64,000 nucleotides of DNA from Gnetum montanum (GCA_015680685.1 MNCI01022504.1:288481-352480); one strand, 5' to 3'. Positions 23,001 through 33,499 are shown, counted from the stretch's first letter. Notes: generated from the letters alone by a model not told the origin. Numbers and translations are program-made.

Positions 23001-26000
23001 TGTTTCTTGACCTGCTACAGCTCAATATTTTGCCTCTAATGATTTATTCAGATCTATAGGGTTCTAATAATTTCTCTAGAGCATTTGTAGTGTGTTTTCG
23101 GATCTAATTGTTTTCAGATCTGATTATAGCACTCCCCACATCGTTGTTTTTTTTTTCGGTTAAATAAAAAGCATATGGTGAAAAACATAGTTTATATTTT
23201 TGTGTTTTTGTTTCCACTACCCAACCACCGCCTACCCATACAAATTGGGTTCTTTTACATTTTTGTTTTCTGTTTTGCACAATAGAAATGAAAGGGAGCC
23301 TATTTCTTCAGTTTTTTTTTCCTACTCTCTTCTTCTATTCTGCATTTTTTCAACTTCTAAGATTTGTGGACGGTTTTTGCTGGCTCTGAACCTGAATTTG
23401 GGATTCCCATACAAATTGGGTTCTATTACATTTTTGTTTTCTGTTTTGCACAATAGAAATGAACGGGAGCCTATTTCTTCAGTTTTTTTTTCCTACTCTC
23501 TTCTTCTATTCTGCATTTTTTCAACTTCTAAGATTTGTGGACGGTTTTTGCTTGCTCTGAACCTGAATTTGGGATTCCTGTGGTCATATCTACGTGGATG
23601 CGGAACTTGTTTGGAGTGAAACATAGTTTTGCCAAATTTTTGAGGATTTTATCCTTGTTTCAGACTTGCTGCCACAACAATTTTGATTGGTGGGGTCTTT
23701 ATTTTTTCCCTGAATTTTTGTGTTGAATTAGTGTATATGATAATGCGATATGGGCATGTGGGGCAGATGGGTAAAAGACTGAGCTTGAACATGTCATTTT
23801 GCATATTTCCCAAAATTGCACGATTTTGGTTATGAATTGTTTAGTAATATATATATGCGATGTATGGATGATGTAGACTTGCAAAATATGATATGTGATG
23901 TTAATGAGACTGGTATGGTTGGAATATTATATTTTAGGGGCCTATTGTGGCGTGGGAGTTTTTGGAAGTTTCAATCCTCACTGGCGGTAATTAAATATTA
24001 TTTTATGAATCAAACTTTGAACATGCATAACTTTGCTTCCAGGAATCCGATTTAGGTGAAATTAGTGTCGTTGGGATTGTCTTGGGAAGTACTTGCTAAT
24101 TGTGAAATTGGTTTTCTTTTTTGGGCATAAGTCATTTTGAAGGTTATTATAGTGGTCATTTTTGTGAAATTACATGCAATTCAAGAAATATGGTTGTGAA
24201 GCAAAAATTTTGTTTGGTCAAATCATGTTATTGTTTTCATGGAATGAATGTGACTGTTAGGTGTGAATATATGCAATCATGTTATGTTTGTTTTGGATTT
24301 GTTGTGCTTGTGGCATGTGTTGGCTTAAGTTAGCTTGGACTTGTACATGTTTGCACAATGATGTTTGTAACAGTCATTGGTGGGTGGTGCTAGCATTAGG
24401 GTGTGGACTAGTTGGTGATGAGGCACCCTAGAGGTAGTTGTGGATTAACACCCGCTATGATGCATCAATGAGGCTCTTGTCTCAGGCCTCATCCTAAGAG
24501 TGGGAGAGTGTAGCTGTGTTCGTCCCTACAACTCATACATGGCATAGGTGTGTTCATCCCTATTGCCAGTCCTCCAGAAGACTAGTGATTGTGGGTCATA
24601 GGTTGACAGACCCTAGTAGCAGTTGGATACATAAAAGACTAATAAAAGACCTACAGGCAATGACTGTTTATGTTTATGAGTACTCATGGCAACATTTCAC
24701 ATACAATATTGAGTGTGGATATGCCAGCGACCACATAGGCTGTGTATATGATAGTCTTGGTTTGTAAGGCATGGCGCTAATATATATCTACATATACTAT
24801 TTGGATTATGACTGTGTGGGACATATGTTGTTTCATGGTATGCAATAGGTATGATGGCATGGGCATGATAGTGGAAATGCATGTGATGTGGTATAACAAA
24901 TATATGATAAATTATGTTAGATAGTCGTTTTATCTGCAATTGTATGAGCCATCTATTCTCTATGATAATGATTCCGCCAGTGATATGTCCAATATGGTGT
25001 GTGTGTGTGTGTGTGTGTTGTGTTTTAAGCATGCACAAGACTAACAGTTGTTGCAGGCTGCCTTGTACCCCACTCCTCTCCTTCCATGCAGTACTTGTTG
25101 ACCATCTAGCAAGGGAAGTGTAAAGGCTTCCCACTCAATTTTATACTGACTTTATTTAATTACAGGTGGAAATCACAGACGCACAGATGAGCATGAAGAG
25201 AGAGAGTAGAGGAGGGGAGAATCTTCAAGGGTTGGTTAATGTATTTGTATGAAACTCTCTGTACTCTTCTATATATATGCTAATGTTTATGTCCTTTTGT
25301 ATCATATGAGAGCAATGTCGATTGTTGGATTATGTAGAGACATGCAATTTTATAAATCGACATGTATGTTTAGTTTTTGGGTTGGCATGGTTTGTTGTGC
25401 AGTTTGACCTTCCTTAATATAACGTATTTCTACACATCATTAGTTTTTAGTTTATCATGCTTCCATTGTAAAATTACTAGTGATCCTAGGCATCACCCTG
25501 CCCTAGCTAGGGCAGGGTGTTACAGTTGGTACTGTAAAGGAAAATTGCAGTTGCAGAAGTGAGGCATTTAAGATCCAAATGTAAAAGCAAATCCTAAACA
25601 AGCTTGCAACATTGCAAAAGAAAACAAGTTGGTCTCCATTTCTGTTGTGAGTGTATCAGAAGAGGCAAGCTTGATTTTAAATTAGAATACATACACGCAA
25701 CAATCTCGATATGGATGCAAACATTGATTACCAACATAAGAATGAGATGTCCTAATCTTAAAGTTGCAATGCAAAGATGGAAGAAAATAGATTGGGAAGA
25801 TCTAATATGTGGACTTAGCCTACTACAAACAGTAGAGGAGGAATACCACAATCTATTGAAATATTGTGGAACATACATTTTTAGATGCAAAAAAATATAT
25901 TACCAGCAGAATGTCATGAATTATTTAATATATCACCACTGGTATTAAAGAAACATCTTGAAATATTTAATACACTCTGGAAATATTGATAGTGATGCAT

Positions 26001-29000
26001 TTTGTATAAAGTGAGCAATACATTGGGTTTTACATTTGGCAAATAATGGTTGTTTTCACAAGGATGTTCTCATGGCAATGAACATGATTGGGTGAAAAGG
26101 TCAAACCTCAATACCTGGACTGATGTTTTTGTATGAATTTATGGTGTTTGATCCAGCAAGCATTGTTTGAATTTGGCGACATTCCACAGAATGAGATCTC
26201 CTCCAATGATCAACCTAAAAATAATTATAACAGTCATTTACCATGTTAAAATTCTTTCAAACAGAAATGAAATCGTAATGAAATAAGCACTTCACCTGAT
26301 GTTGGCGTGAACAGTACCGACAGCTCTTACAACCACTGCAAATCTTCCCACCTTTCCATGTTTGACACCAACTACAAAGGGGCCCTAACAAAATGCTTGT
26401 CACTTTATCATATTCATAAAGCATGGTTCCAAAAACAGATTAGACCACTGAAACTTAAAACTTCCTTACGATTGATCATGGCTCTTTTATAGATGACTAA
26501 ATTAAGTGGTACTTTGTTCATTGTAAATACAACTAACACATTCTAATAATTCAAAGCAATTCAGCTCATAGATTATTGATTGTAATAGACTTCCCAAAAG
26601 CTTTAACCACTACAGGAACCATTATAAATACTCACTGATATTGAATCTATGTTTTATTTCATATTTGAAACTTTCATGTCACTATAAATTATATTAAATT
26701 TTGAGATGCATCCCAAAAAGCATCGAAACAAACAAGTTCTTGAATCCATTGCAAGATATTCCAATAGATTGTATTAGGATCTACTGCAAACGGGCCCCTG
26801 TTTTGTTCAGTCTTGGTTGCAAATGGTGCAGCTGATCTGCTTGCCACCTTGTTTGGCTCCAACTTTTGTTTTGACAAATGATAATTTGTCTATTTTCATG
26901 ATTCAACTAAGTCAGATTCTTTGCATACAGAACCTTTTCTCCAACATGACCCCTACAGACCTTTCTCAAACATAATTGGGACATGTATAAGAATTTGAGT
27001 GCATTGAAAAGCTTATGCACAATTAATTCTCAAAACCAATTCTGTAACAGTTCAGGTGATTTGTATGGTGCCCTCCCTCATCAGGTGGCATGTTTAAGTA
27101 AAAGAAGATGCATAATAGGCAACGGATTCACTTTGATGTGAGTAGTTCACCACAACTTACAGATAATGATTGTGGCAGCTTATCATTTCAGCAAAGTAAA
27201 CTAGGTAGTAACAAGCTATCACAATTTCTTGATTTTTGAGCTCAAAATCCAATTCATTTAAATTAATTAAATTCTAAAATAGTTAAAAGGAACGAATCAC
27301 ATAAAGCTAAAAAATTGTGTACCTCCGCTGGTCAAAGGTGCACAGTCTCCTTCCTGTTTTGGAGGATCCATTGAATAAAAAGGATTTGAGCGAGGTAGTT
27401 GACATCGGAAAACCTTCACACTTCAGACCGATTGTGATAAAAAGGTCAATATCAATTCAAAAAATAAAAAATGTAGCTTTTATGACATATTAATAGCTAT
27501 ATCCAGTTTTTCTATAGAAAAATATTGAAAAAAATTTAAAACTATTTTATCACTCTAGGGCATAAATCATAATGATGAGGCTAATTCTGCCACTTCGGTT
27601 AGAATGATTTACAGACAGAGATATAATACATCACATTTCTATTAAAATAAAATATATGAAAGAATGAAATTTCAATGCAGCATTGGAAAATTTCTGTTAG
27701 ATGAGAAATGAAGAACATAGAATCGTAGTTTAATACCTCCGCTTTGCCTGATCAACCTCTGAGTTTCTCTGTTCAATCTGGTCTTGTCGAAGGCACTTCA
27801 TTGAAGGACACATGAAAACAAAAAGTGTGCGATGGAAGGCATACTCTTTCCCATCTATTGGTGCATACACCTAAGAAAATATCACAACACTATGCACAAT
27901 TACAAATAAATTAAACTTGACCAGTGCATGCTTTCAGATATTCGATCCAGCAATCTTCCTATAATTGAAAGAATTTTCACCAAGGTAAACTTCAAATTCA
28001 TATAGAATGTATATTTAAATAAAACGCGACCATGGCACCTGCATCAAAAACTGCAGCGGATTTCCACACATTCCACATAGAAACTTCTCCCTGTCGGGAA
28101 TATCCACAGGATCCAGCCATGCCTAAAACATTCATCGAAAGAACAAAATACATAAAAGTCAGAACTTAACAACATTCAACCAAAATTACAAGGTGAAAAT
28201 GCATAAACCATGTAATTGAACAAGGCAAAAATGCATAAACCATGTAATTGAATAAGGTGAAAATGCATAAACCATGTAATCACAATAGCATCTTGCAATT
28301 GACTCATTTAAGGAATCAAATTGCTACAACAAGAATAAGCTCTCATCATCTCCTTGTTGAAGGATCAATTTAACTAGAGAAATGGTTATTTGTAGACTGT
28401 GTAAACAAAGTATAGAAAATGAAGAAAATATCTTTTTGGCTCATATTCCAATGCATTGCATTATAATATTAACTGTAAGCTGCTTCTTGTTTTCTTTCAA
28501 ATTGACACTATCTGCTTAGGGCACTAAAACAATGATGTTTTCAACTTTCTTAAAAAATGTGATGAGACTTTGCAACCTTCCAACAAATCCTTTGTGATTT
28601 CCTGGACATAATAAAAGTTTCCAGTTTGCAATTTCCAGATAAATCTTCGGTAGGAATTATCATGGACAATGGAGTCAGAACATTGCCTCTTTCAATGAAA
28701 TTTCCAAAGTTCAAGCTGTCTAAGCGACCGATTCTTCATGATAGCATCAGTTAAGTGTTAACCCTCTTCAAAACCTCCATTAAAATCGACAAGTGAAAAG
28801 TAGAATAGAAATTTGTAAAACACGAATGAAACAACATGCTTCACACTTCGGCGAATTCCAGTGACTTATAAAAACAAAGTTACTTCTGCAAATGAATGCT
28901 TACCGGTGACCCTCCAGCCTTGCTAGGAAAGAATTGGCGTGCGAGCAGAGACGGATCTTGAGGCTTTCGCACAAAACCTAATGTTACCGACTCATCGTCG

Positions 29001-29167
29001 CCTTCATCTTCTTCTTCTTCATCCGTTTCTGTATCATCGCTGCTAATTATGTCTACGTTGTTATGATTGTTGACGAGTGCAAGCTTATCGTGCGAGGGAA
29101 GAGTTAAGCCAGCGAGAGCATCTGCTACGAGCTGCTCCTGCTCTTGCTGCAAACCTTCGAAGTCCAT
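17047..29167 (-). CDS. PDCD2: PDCD2/TSR4-type MYND zinc-finger protein, ten exons
   Basis: Exons on the minus strand: 29167-28904, 28122-28039, 27870-27737, 27420-27323, 26384-26296, 26214-26115, 21773-21613, 21534-21464, 18643-18529, 17199-17047. They total 1269 bases (422 codons plus TGA), every junction is GT-AG and the frame is unbroken. Residues 43-60 are acidic. Residues 61-190 form the N-terminal PDCD2/TSR4 region (VTLGFV, FPSKAGG, AWLDP, CGNPLQF, FVFMCP, VFRCQLPRSNPFY). The MYND finger uses C197, C200, C209, C212, C218, H222, H231 and C235; a His at the sixth ligand is usual in PDCD2. The PDCD2_C region (about 320-422) has CHIC at 360-363, GPRRFEFQ, and DWATIVIYSCEASC. Family members act in the cytosol and nucleus as chaperones for ribosomal protein uS5 in 40S assembly. 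The start at 29167 matches the family; an in-frame ATG at 29353 would add 62 residues. Introns of 4.3 and 2.8 kb carry transposon pieces. Confidence 0.95.
17200..18528 (-). other. Intron 9 of the PDCD2-type gene
   Basis: 1329 bp, GT at the exon 9 side (18528-18527) and AG at 17201-17200. I see no transposon or other feature in it. Confidence 0.8.
19900..21270 (+). mobile_element. LINE relic in intron 8, antisense to the host gene
   Basis: Plus-strand fragments of an L1-type ORF2 C-terminal half. They read WKQHVLAQGGILQLIKS then MQAIPVYDFS at about 19950-20030, GIKRLAAVNCAFLGKLCWQL at about 20342, and a C-terminal KILFPYAVFELWIACNDLIF block at about 21165-21235. These match the order of plant L1 thumb, connection and zf-RVT regions, including the extreme C-terminal part missing from the LINE at 2900-14060. 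Stops and an internal tandem duplication (20081-20424) show it is dead. Intron 8 spans 18644-21463; its exon-proximal parts look unique. Confidence 0.75.
20081..20424. repeat. Tandem duplication, two copies, period 171 bp
   Basis: Copy 1 starts at 20081 and copy 2 at 20252, both GGAGCAATCTTTYCTTTGG and both ending AATAAACCCTGGG. Differences are few. The unit lies inside the LINE relic and duplicates its GIKRL..VN..FLGKLC block, so it arose after the LINE inserted. Confidence 0.9.
22590..22690. repeat. Direct repeat flanking a TATA-like box
   Basis: The 20-base string TCCCACATGTATTAGGATTG followed by GGGTTTGGTCCTC occurs twice, at about 22590 and 22657. CTCATAAATAGG lies between the copies. 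This resembles a retrotransposon LTR promoter, but I could not find both ends of an element. Confidence 0.5.
23235..23576. repeat. Tandem duplication, two copies, period 171 bp
   Basis: Copy 1 is 23235-23405 and copy 2 is 23406-23576, each from CCCATACAAATTGGG to GAATTTGGGATT. They differ at only a few sites (for example TCTTTTAC against TCTATTAC, GAAAGGG against GAACGGG), so the duplication is recent. Because 171 is divisible by three, the open frame across it looks repeated, but no domain supports coding. Confidence 0.93.
24366..25524 (+). mobile_element. LTR-like unit, TGTAACA...TGTTACA
   Basis: The segment opens TGTAACAGTC and closes GGGTGTTACA, so the ends are inverted complements, as in Tekay/Del-type gypsy LTRs. 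The bases after the end (GTTGGTAC, 25525-25532) look like the first part of an initiator-Met primer site but do not continue. The flanking five bases (ATGTT and GTTGG) do not match, so it is not a simple solo LTR. It is probably the 5' LTR of a truncated element. A TATA-like run lies near 25271. It contains a GT microsatellite. Confidence 0.5.
24996..25018. repeat. GT dinucleotide microsatellite
   Basis: About eleven uninterrupted GT units within the LTR-like unit of intron 6. Confidence 0.95.
28190..28283. repeat. Tandem repeat, three copies of 32 bp, in intron 1
   Basis: Copies start at 28190, 28222 and 28254. Each reads AAGGYRAAAATGCATAAACC followed by ATGTAATTGAAY, and the third is slightly shortened. 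It lies in intron 1 (28123-28903) of the PDCD2-type gene. Confidence 0.92.
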
Positions 29168-29700
29168 TTTCGCAATCCTTTCTGTATGTTTTTTCTTGCT
29201 TCGGCCAACTGCACCCTTTACAAACCTTTTGTTAGGACAGAAAGGCTTTTCTTTCAGAAACCCTGCTTTAGGCAGCGTTGCAATAAATTGTGTTTTGGAA
29301 TTTGTATGGTGTAATCTCTTTGAGGTCAAATATATGGGTTTGAGCCTTGGCATACTTGCTCAAAGAAATTTAAGCTTTCATTTATTCATTAATTCTTTTG
29401 AGACTTGCTTTGCCTTGCGGCATAAGCATTGGGTTTTGGAATATAAGAGTGTAGCCAATAAGCATGATTTCTTCTATTAATTAAAGTATAGTATTTTGAT
29501 ACCCTAGCATTTGGTAAATTTTTTGTTTTCAATATAGGTTTATCTAGTATCTTATCTTTAATAAAATATTCAAAAGTTTTTAATATTCTTATAAAGATAA
29601 ACAATATATTTGGGTCAATATTATGGGCATCAAACCTCCAATATATATATTAAAAATAAAAATCCAGAGTACAAAAGCATAAGAGTACTACAGAGAAGAG
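29168..29700 (-). promoter_or_regulatory. 5' region and promoter of the PDCD2-type gene
   Basis: The interval between the likely start codon and the 5' LTR of element A. Bases 29168-29353 are open in frame with the gene, giving an optional 62-residue basic N-terminal extension rich in Lys, Arg, Thr and Ser. A TGA sits three codons upstream of the 29353 ATG, so the frame cannot extend further. The rest is AT-rich; I could not identify a TATA box with confidence. The LTR of A points away from the gene, so the two are head to head. Confidence 0.55.
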
Positions 29701-31135
29701 TGATAAGATGAATTTTTGTCAACTACAATATCAAGTATCCAATATTGGAGCTACAATATCGCATATATGATATTGGAGCACAAGCTACGACATTGGATAT
29801 CCAATATCATGGAACACGTGCCTACTTATAAATATGACACTTAAGCGCACAATCCAACACACAATTTTGTCCACCCTTACCAAAACTCTTTTAATTTGTT
29901 TTTGTGAATTTAAACTTAGCACTTAGAAGTGTGAATGCCTATAGTGCAGTGTAAACTAATGAACAACATCTTTATTTGAGTATTTTGTACTTGGGCACAA
30001 AGGTAACCGAAAATAAAGATTGAACTATTTCCCACTATTGCAGCATTCTCCTAGATTTACTATTTACACTTAGAATAATTTTCTTATTGTTTTCCTAAAT
30101 ACTAATTTACTTTTTTAAAGCACTTTACTTTTACATGTTCATATTAAGAAAAAATGAGTACAACTAATCTCAAGCACTTAAGTGTAATTGCTTGGTAACC
30201 CAGTATTGCTATGGCTTGGTTTGCCCAATAGCAGAGTAGTTGGTAATCCTAGTAGTAGTTACACAAAGCCAAAGGTGTGCACGAAAGATTAGGAATGGAT
30301 ACTTATTACACTAGGCTAGTGATGAGTGGTGAGATACCCTTACACTCAACCATACGAATACGAGCGTTACACATGCAATCTGGTCGAACTCTGCAGACGG
30401 ACTAGTTGTGGCATCTAGATAGTTAGCCTTAGGTCGCAGTTCGCTGTCTTCCCACCTAGACTAGTATTNAAGTCATACTCATTTCACATTTAACATGAGT
30501 TTAAGGGTGAGAAAGATTAACTAGGAAAGCAGTAAATAACAATTAATTAAATAATTAAGCTAAGTGAATGCTGCAATGATGAAGTAATCTCAATCTTTAT
30601 TTTCAGTCATGTGTGTGTCCAAGTACGTCACACTCGAATAAGGATGTCGTACAATTACAATCACCATATCGAGCATACATGAAGAGGAAAAGGGAGAGAG
30701 AAATTAAAAACACTTATACTAAAAACCAACTGAAAAACTGACTCAAAAACTAAAACTCCCTGACTCATCTGTCTACCTCTTATTTATAGATGAGGAGACA
30801 AGCCACGATATCGCATACGCGATATCGCGGTCGCCCAATGACGACTCGTCAGCTAAACTAGATTTGTTATTTGTTTTACTTAGTTTAGAATTCACGTTTA
30901 TATTCATCGTGTCTACTAAGAGCTAAATGGGCCAAATAACATCACTTATCTCATACCTCATAAAGAGCTGAACCATATAGTCAAATTTCACTAGCTCCCC
31001 GTGGGAAGACAACAATCACAAACTTAAACCAATTACTAACATATTAACATTGATTTGTCCATGGATTATGATCTAGTCATGCATGAACACCTGTGACTTG
31101 TATGGTTGGGTGTTGGATTACTCCACCACTCATCA
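29701..31135 (+). repeat. 5' LTR of element A, interrupted by a solo LTR
   Basis: Without the insert (532 bp plus a 5-bp duplication) it is about 898 bp and aligns along the whole of 46111-47079. The 3' copy is longer mainly because of small internal duplications of a TTTTCTAAAGCA block and of a CCTAGTAGCGGAG block. Three imperfect palindromes (29727-29746, about 29755-29774, about 29789-29808) lie just upstream of the TATA box CTTATAAATATG at about 29824. The two LTRs differ at many positions, so this insertion is older than the chromovirus. Confidence 0.9.
30320..30851 (-). mobile_element. Solo LTR inside the 5' LTR of element A
   Basis: On the plus strand it runs TGATGAGTGG to CGACTCGTCA; read on the minus strand it is an LTR of the element C type, beginning TGACGAGTCGTCATT. 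It is flanked by GCTAG (30315-30319) and GCTAA (30852-30856), a target duplication with one mismatch. Element A's LTR sequence resumes directly after it, and no primer site or polypurine tract adjoins it, so the internal part has been lost by LTR-LTR recombination. It carries a perfect palindrome at 30806-30827. A single N at 30470 and its short length against the 862-bp LTR of C hint that some bases are missing in the assembly. Confidence 0.88.
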
Positions 31136-31155
31136 TTGGTGCCATTGCTAGGGAC
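31136..31155 (+). promoter_or_regulatory. Primer-binding site of element A (tRNA-Asp)
   Basis: TTGGTGCCATTGCTAGGGAC follows the LTR end. It differs from the Athila-type tRNA-Asp site TGGCGCCGTTGCCGGGG by several transitions, as expected of an old copy. Element D keeps a better version at 56685. Confidence 0.8.
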
Positions 31156-31268
31156 AAGTTAATGTATGTTGAGCAATTGATTTCAAAAAGTTCTTTGTAC
31201 TTGAAACACAAAGCTAAAATTCATAACTCTAACTAAGCACACTTAAAACAAACATCATAAACCATAGC

Positions 31269-31875
31269 ATGCCTTCAAACAAGAATACAACATCACTTGC
31301 CAAGGAACCATAAAGAAGCAATGATAGAATTGACAAAGAAGAGGACTGGAGTATGCCAATGCAAACAAGGATCTCATATGCTCATTACAATGCTTACCAT
31401 CCCAATTTTACATTCATCTTTCATTAGGATAGACAACTCAAGTGGTAAGATCTCCAAGGGAACATTGTTCTACCACCAAAGCCTGCAACACCCATTATGC
31501 TTCAAACCGCTCTCAAGGGGATGAAACTAAGTGAAGCACTTGGAGGTGCCCAAATACATGACCTGACCATATGAACCCATTGACAAGTAGTTAAGGAAAG
31601 ACAATGCCATGGAAACTAGGCATGAACAAGACAAAGGAAAGACAATCAACTCTACTGTTGTCTTGGAGAAGTTTGATGGAGGTGCGTTCATTGCTGAACA
31701 ACTCCACCAAAATCATGATTTCTAGTTAAAAACATCTATCATTTGACTAGAAGAACTTGTCAAGAATAAATCACACTCCAAATTAGCAAAGATACTCATG
31801 CGAGAGGCAAAAGACTCAAGGCACAAGCAAGACTCAAGGCTAAGGCTTCCTATTGGATCTCATAGAGAAGAACAT
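31269..31875 (+). pseudogene. Element A gag N-terminal remnant
   Basis: From the ATG at 31269 the frames give HPNFTFIFH, then LQGNIVLPPKPA, matching the gag of D (DFTFILHQDEQ, LQGNIVLPPDRA at about 56970-57050). Frameshifts and TAG/TAA stops break it. At about 31876 similarity switches abruptly to the post-integrase region of D, so the rest of gag, protease and the N-terminal RT are missing here. Confidence 0.65.
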
Positions 31876-32505
31876 CTAACTAAGGCTTTCTCTCTCTCAC
31901 TTCCTACTTCTCTCCTCTTTATGGAATGGTGGTTGTCTTGTGAGGATACTCTTGTGTCTCGAGTGGGTGGATTGGTCTTAGAGTGGTGATGCGAAGTCAT
32001 TGAAAGTGGATGGCTTTGGTCCAAACTAAGGATGCAACTTCTCGGGTCATTTTAATCATAATTCCATAAGGGACTTCTTATGACCTCAATTTGGAACTCC
32101 ATTCCACCTATTCTATCATCCATCCATGTTCCCATAACTCACCTCATTGCTAGGTTCTATGTTATGCTTTATGTCTTAGTCTGATGTATTGGGATTCTTA
32201 AGTGGATTCTTTTCGGTTGGTCCTTAACTTGTCATGTTCATTAAATCGACTATGGGGCCCACAAACTCCTTAGTTGATGTTAGGCAAGGGCAAAAAGGGC
32301 ATCAGCCTACTATGGGGAGGACCCACTTGCATAGCTTTTGGCTTGATTAGTTAAGGTTCCTTACCTTTGACATCACTACAATCTTATATTTCATATTTTC
32401 CACTGTGTAAACTACTCAATACTCCTTAATCTTTCATTGCATTCATCCATTAAATCAAAATTTCTCCATTTTTTCAAATTTATGAACTTCAACATCCTCT
32501 TCTCC
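31876..32505 (+). other. Post-integrase segment, inverted relative to its neighbour
   Basis: This matches D 60890-61550 in the plus orientation: both share a TTCCCATTCTCTCC-like block, TGCGAAGTCA, and a CAGCCTACTWTGGGGAGGA block (about 32304 here, 61334 in D). At about 32505 the sequence flips: the next 1.2 kb matches D 60880-60110 on the opposite strand. It is either a remnant of A or an inverted end of C. No coding. Confidence 0.65.
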
Positions 32506-33499
32506 CATAACTAGTGCTTATAGCCCTTTTATTTGTCCAAGGGGTGTGCTTTGAATTTCCATTATTTGTTTGTTTCTTTTTTTTTTCAAAGTGGGAACCA
32601 CACCATGTGAGGACTTATTCATGCCAAAGGGGTGTGTTTTGAATTCCCATCATATCTTTGAATGATGGAATCCATACCATGCAACGACGTTATTTGTCTT
32701 CTTATCATTGGTGGTATGGAATGAAAAGAAGTCCACGAAAAACACTCAAGCACTCGAGCAAGAAGAAGAGTACAAAGAGTATTGAGTTCCCTTGAAGTCA
32801 CACCCTTTACAAGCCTTTGAATCCTTCCTAATTTTGGAACTACCAAGGTCACTAATTGATTAAAGGTTTCTTTAATGAAAAAGGAACCTCAAATTCCCAA
32901 AACAAGGAAAACCATAGAGTTCATTTGAAGGTTGGATGATGTGGACTCATTGCCTGTTCCATGAAAAATAGAACATGCCAAAGTCATCAGACATTAGAAT
33001 TCAAAAATAGAAACCAAACATCGACAATCATACATTAAGCACAAACTATCATTAGCAAACAACAATAACAACATTGTGTCATGTAACAATAAAGTAGATT
33101 TAGTAACTAAAATGAGAAAATATCACACTTAATTAAAAGAAACACAAGAAACAAAATAAAGTAAAATATATAAGAAAGTGTAAAATAATCAAGAAAATTT
33201 AAATGTACTAGAAATGGTACAAAATTAGAAAAATTTGAAAATAAAAAATTTGTAAAATCAAAAATGTGAAAAAAAAAGGGTAGAAAAACTGAGAAGCCAT
33301 GGTAATGTTCAGCACAGATGGCCATCTCCCCCATGACTAAGTTAGAAGGAGGAGATCCAAAAAATAAAATGTGGGTGTCCATCAGGTGAGGCAGTATTTA
33401 CATTGGTCAATCTTGATTCTATGAAAGGTTTAATTTGTTGGATATTGATCAACTACTTTTTATTTGAGCTATTAGGTTTGTAAATTATCATGGCCCCAA

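Larger units (their letters stand above)
21774..26114 (-). other. Intron 6 of the PDCD2-type gene (4.3 kb)
   Basis: GT at 26114-26113 and AG at 21775-21774. It contains a possible LTR-like promoter segment with TCCCACATGTATTAGGATTG repeated at about 22590 and 22657 and a TATA-like CATAAATA between them, a 171-bp tandem duplication (23235-23576), an LTR-like unit (24366-25524) and a GT microsatellite. No intact foreign gene is present. Confidence 0.8.

Noticed and set aside
23200-23619. 139-codon frame with a repeated 57-residue block that looks like a repeat protein
   Set aside because: The repeat comes from a recent 171-bp DNA duplication in an intron; the residues show only AT-rich hydrophobic bias.
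25604-25948. 114-codon frame in intron 6, antisense to the PDCD2-type gene
   Set aside because: It begins without an ATG, has no known domain and lies next to a truncated LTR-like unit; probably chance.
28190-28283. Three regularly spaced repeats that could be mistaken for a CRISPR-like array
   Set aside because: The units are contiguous with no unique spacers, and the setting is a plant intron.
29701-30310. Idea that the GATATC/AATATT motifs are circadian evening elements
   Set aside because: The match to AAATATCT is partial, and the palindromic architecture explains the motifs better.
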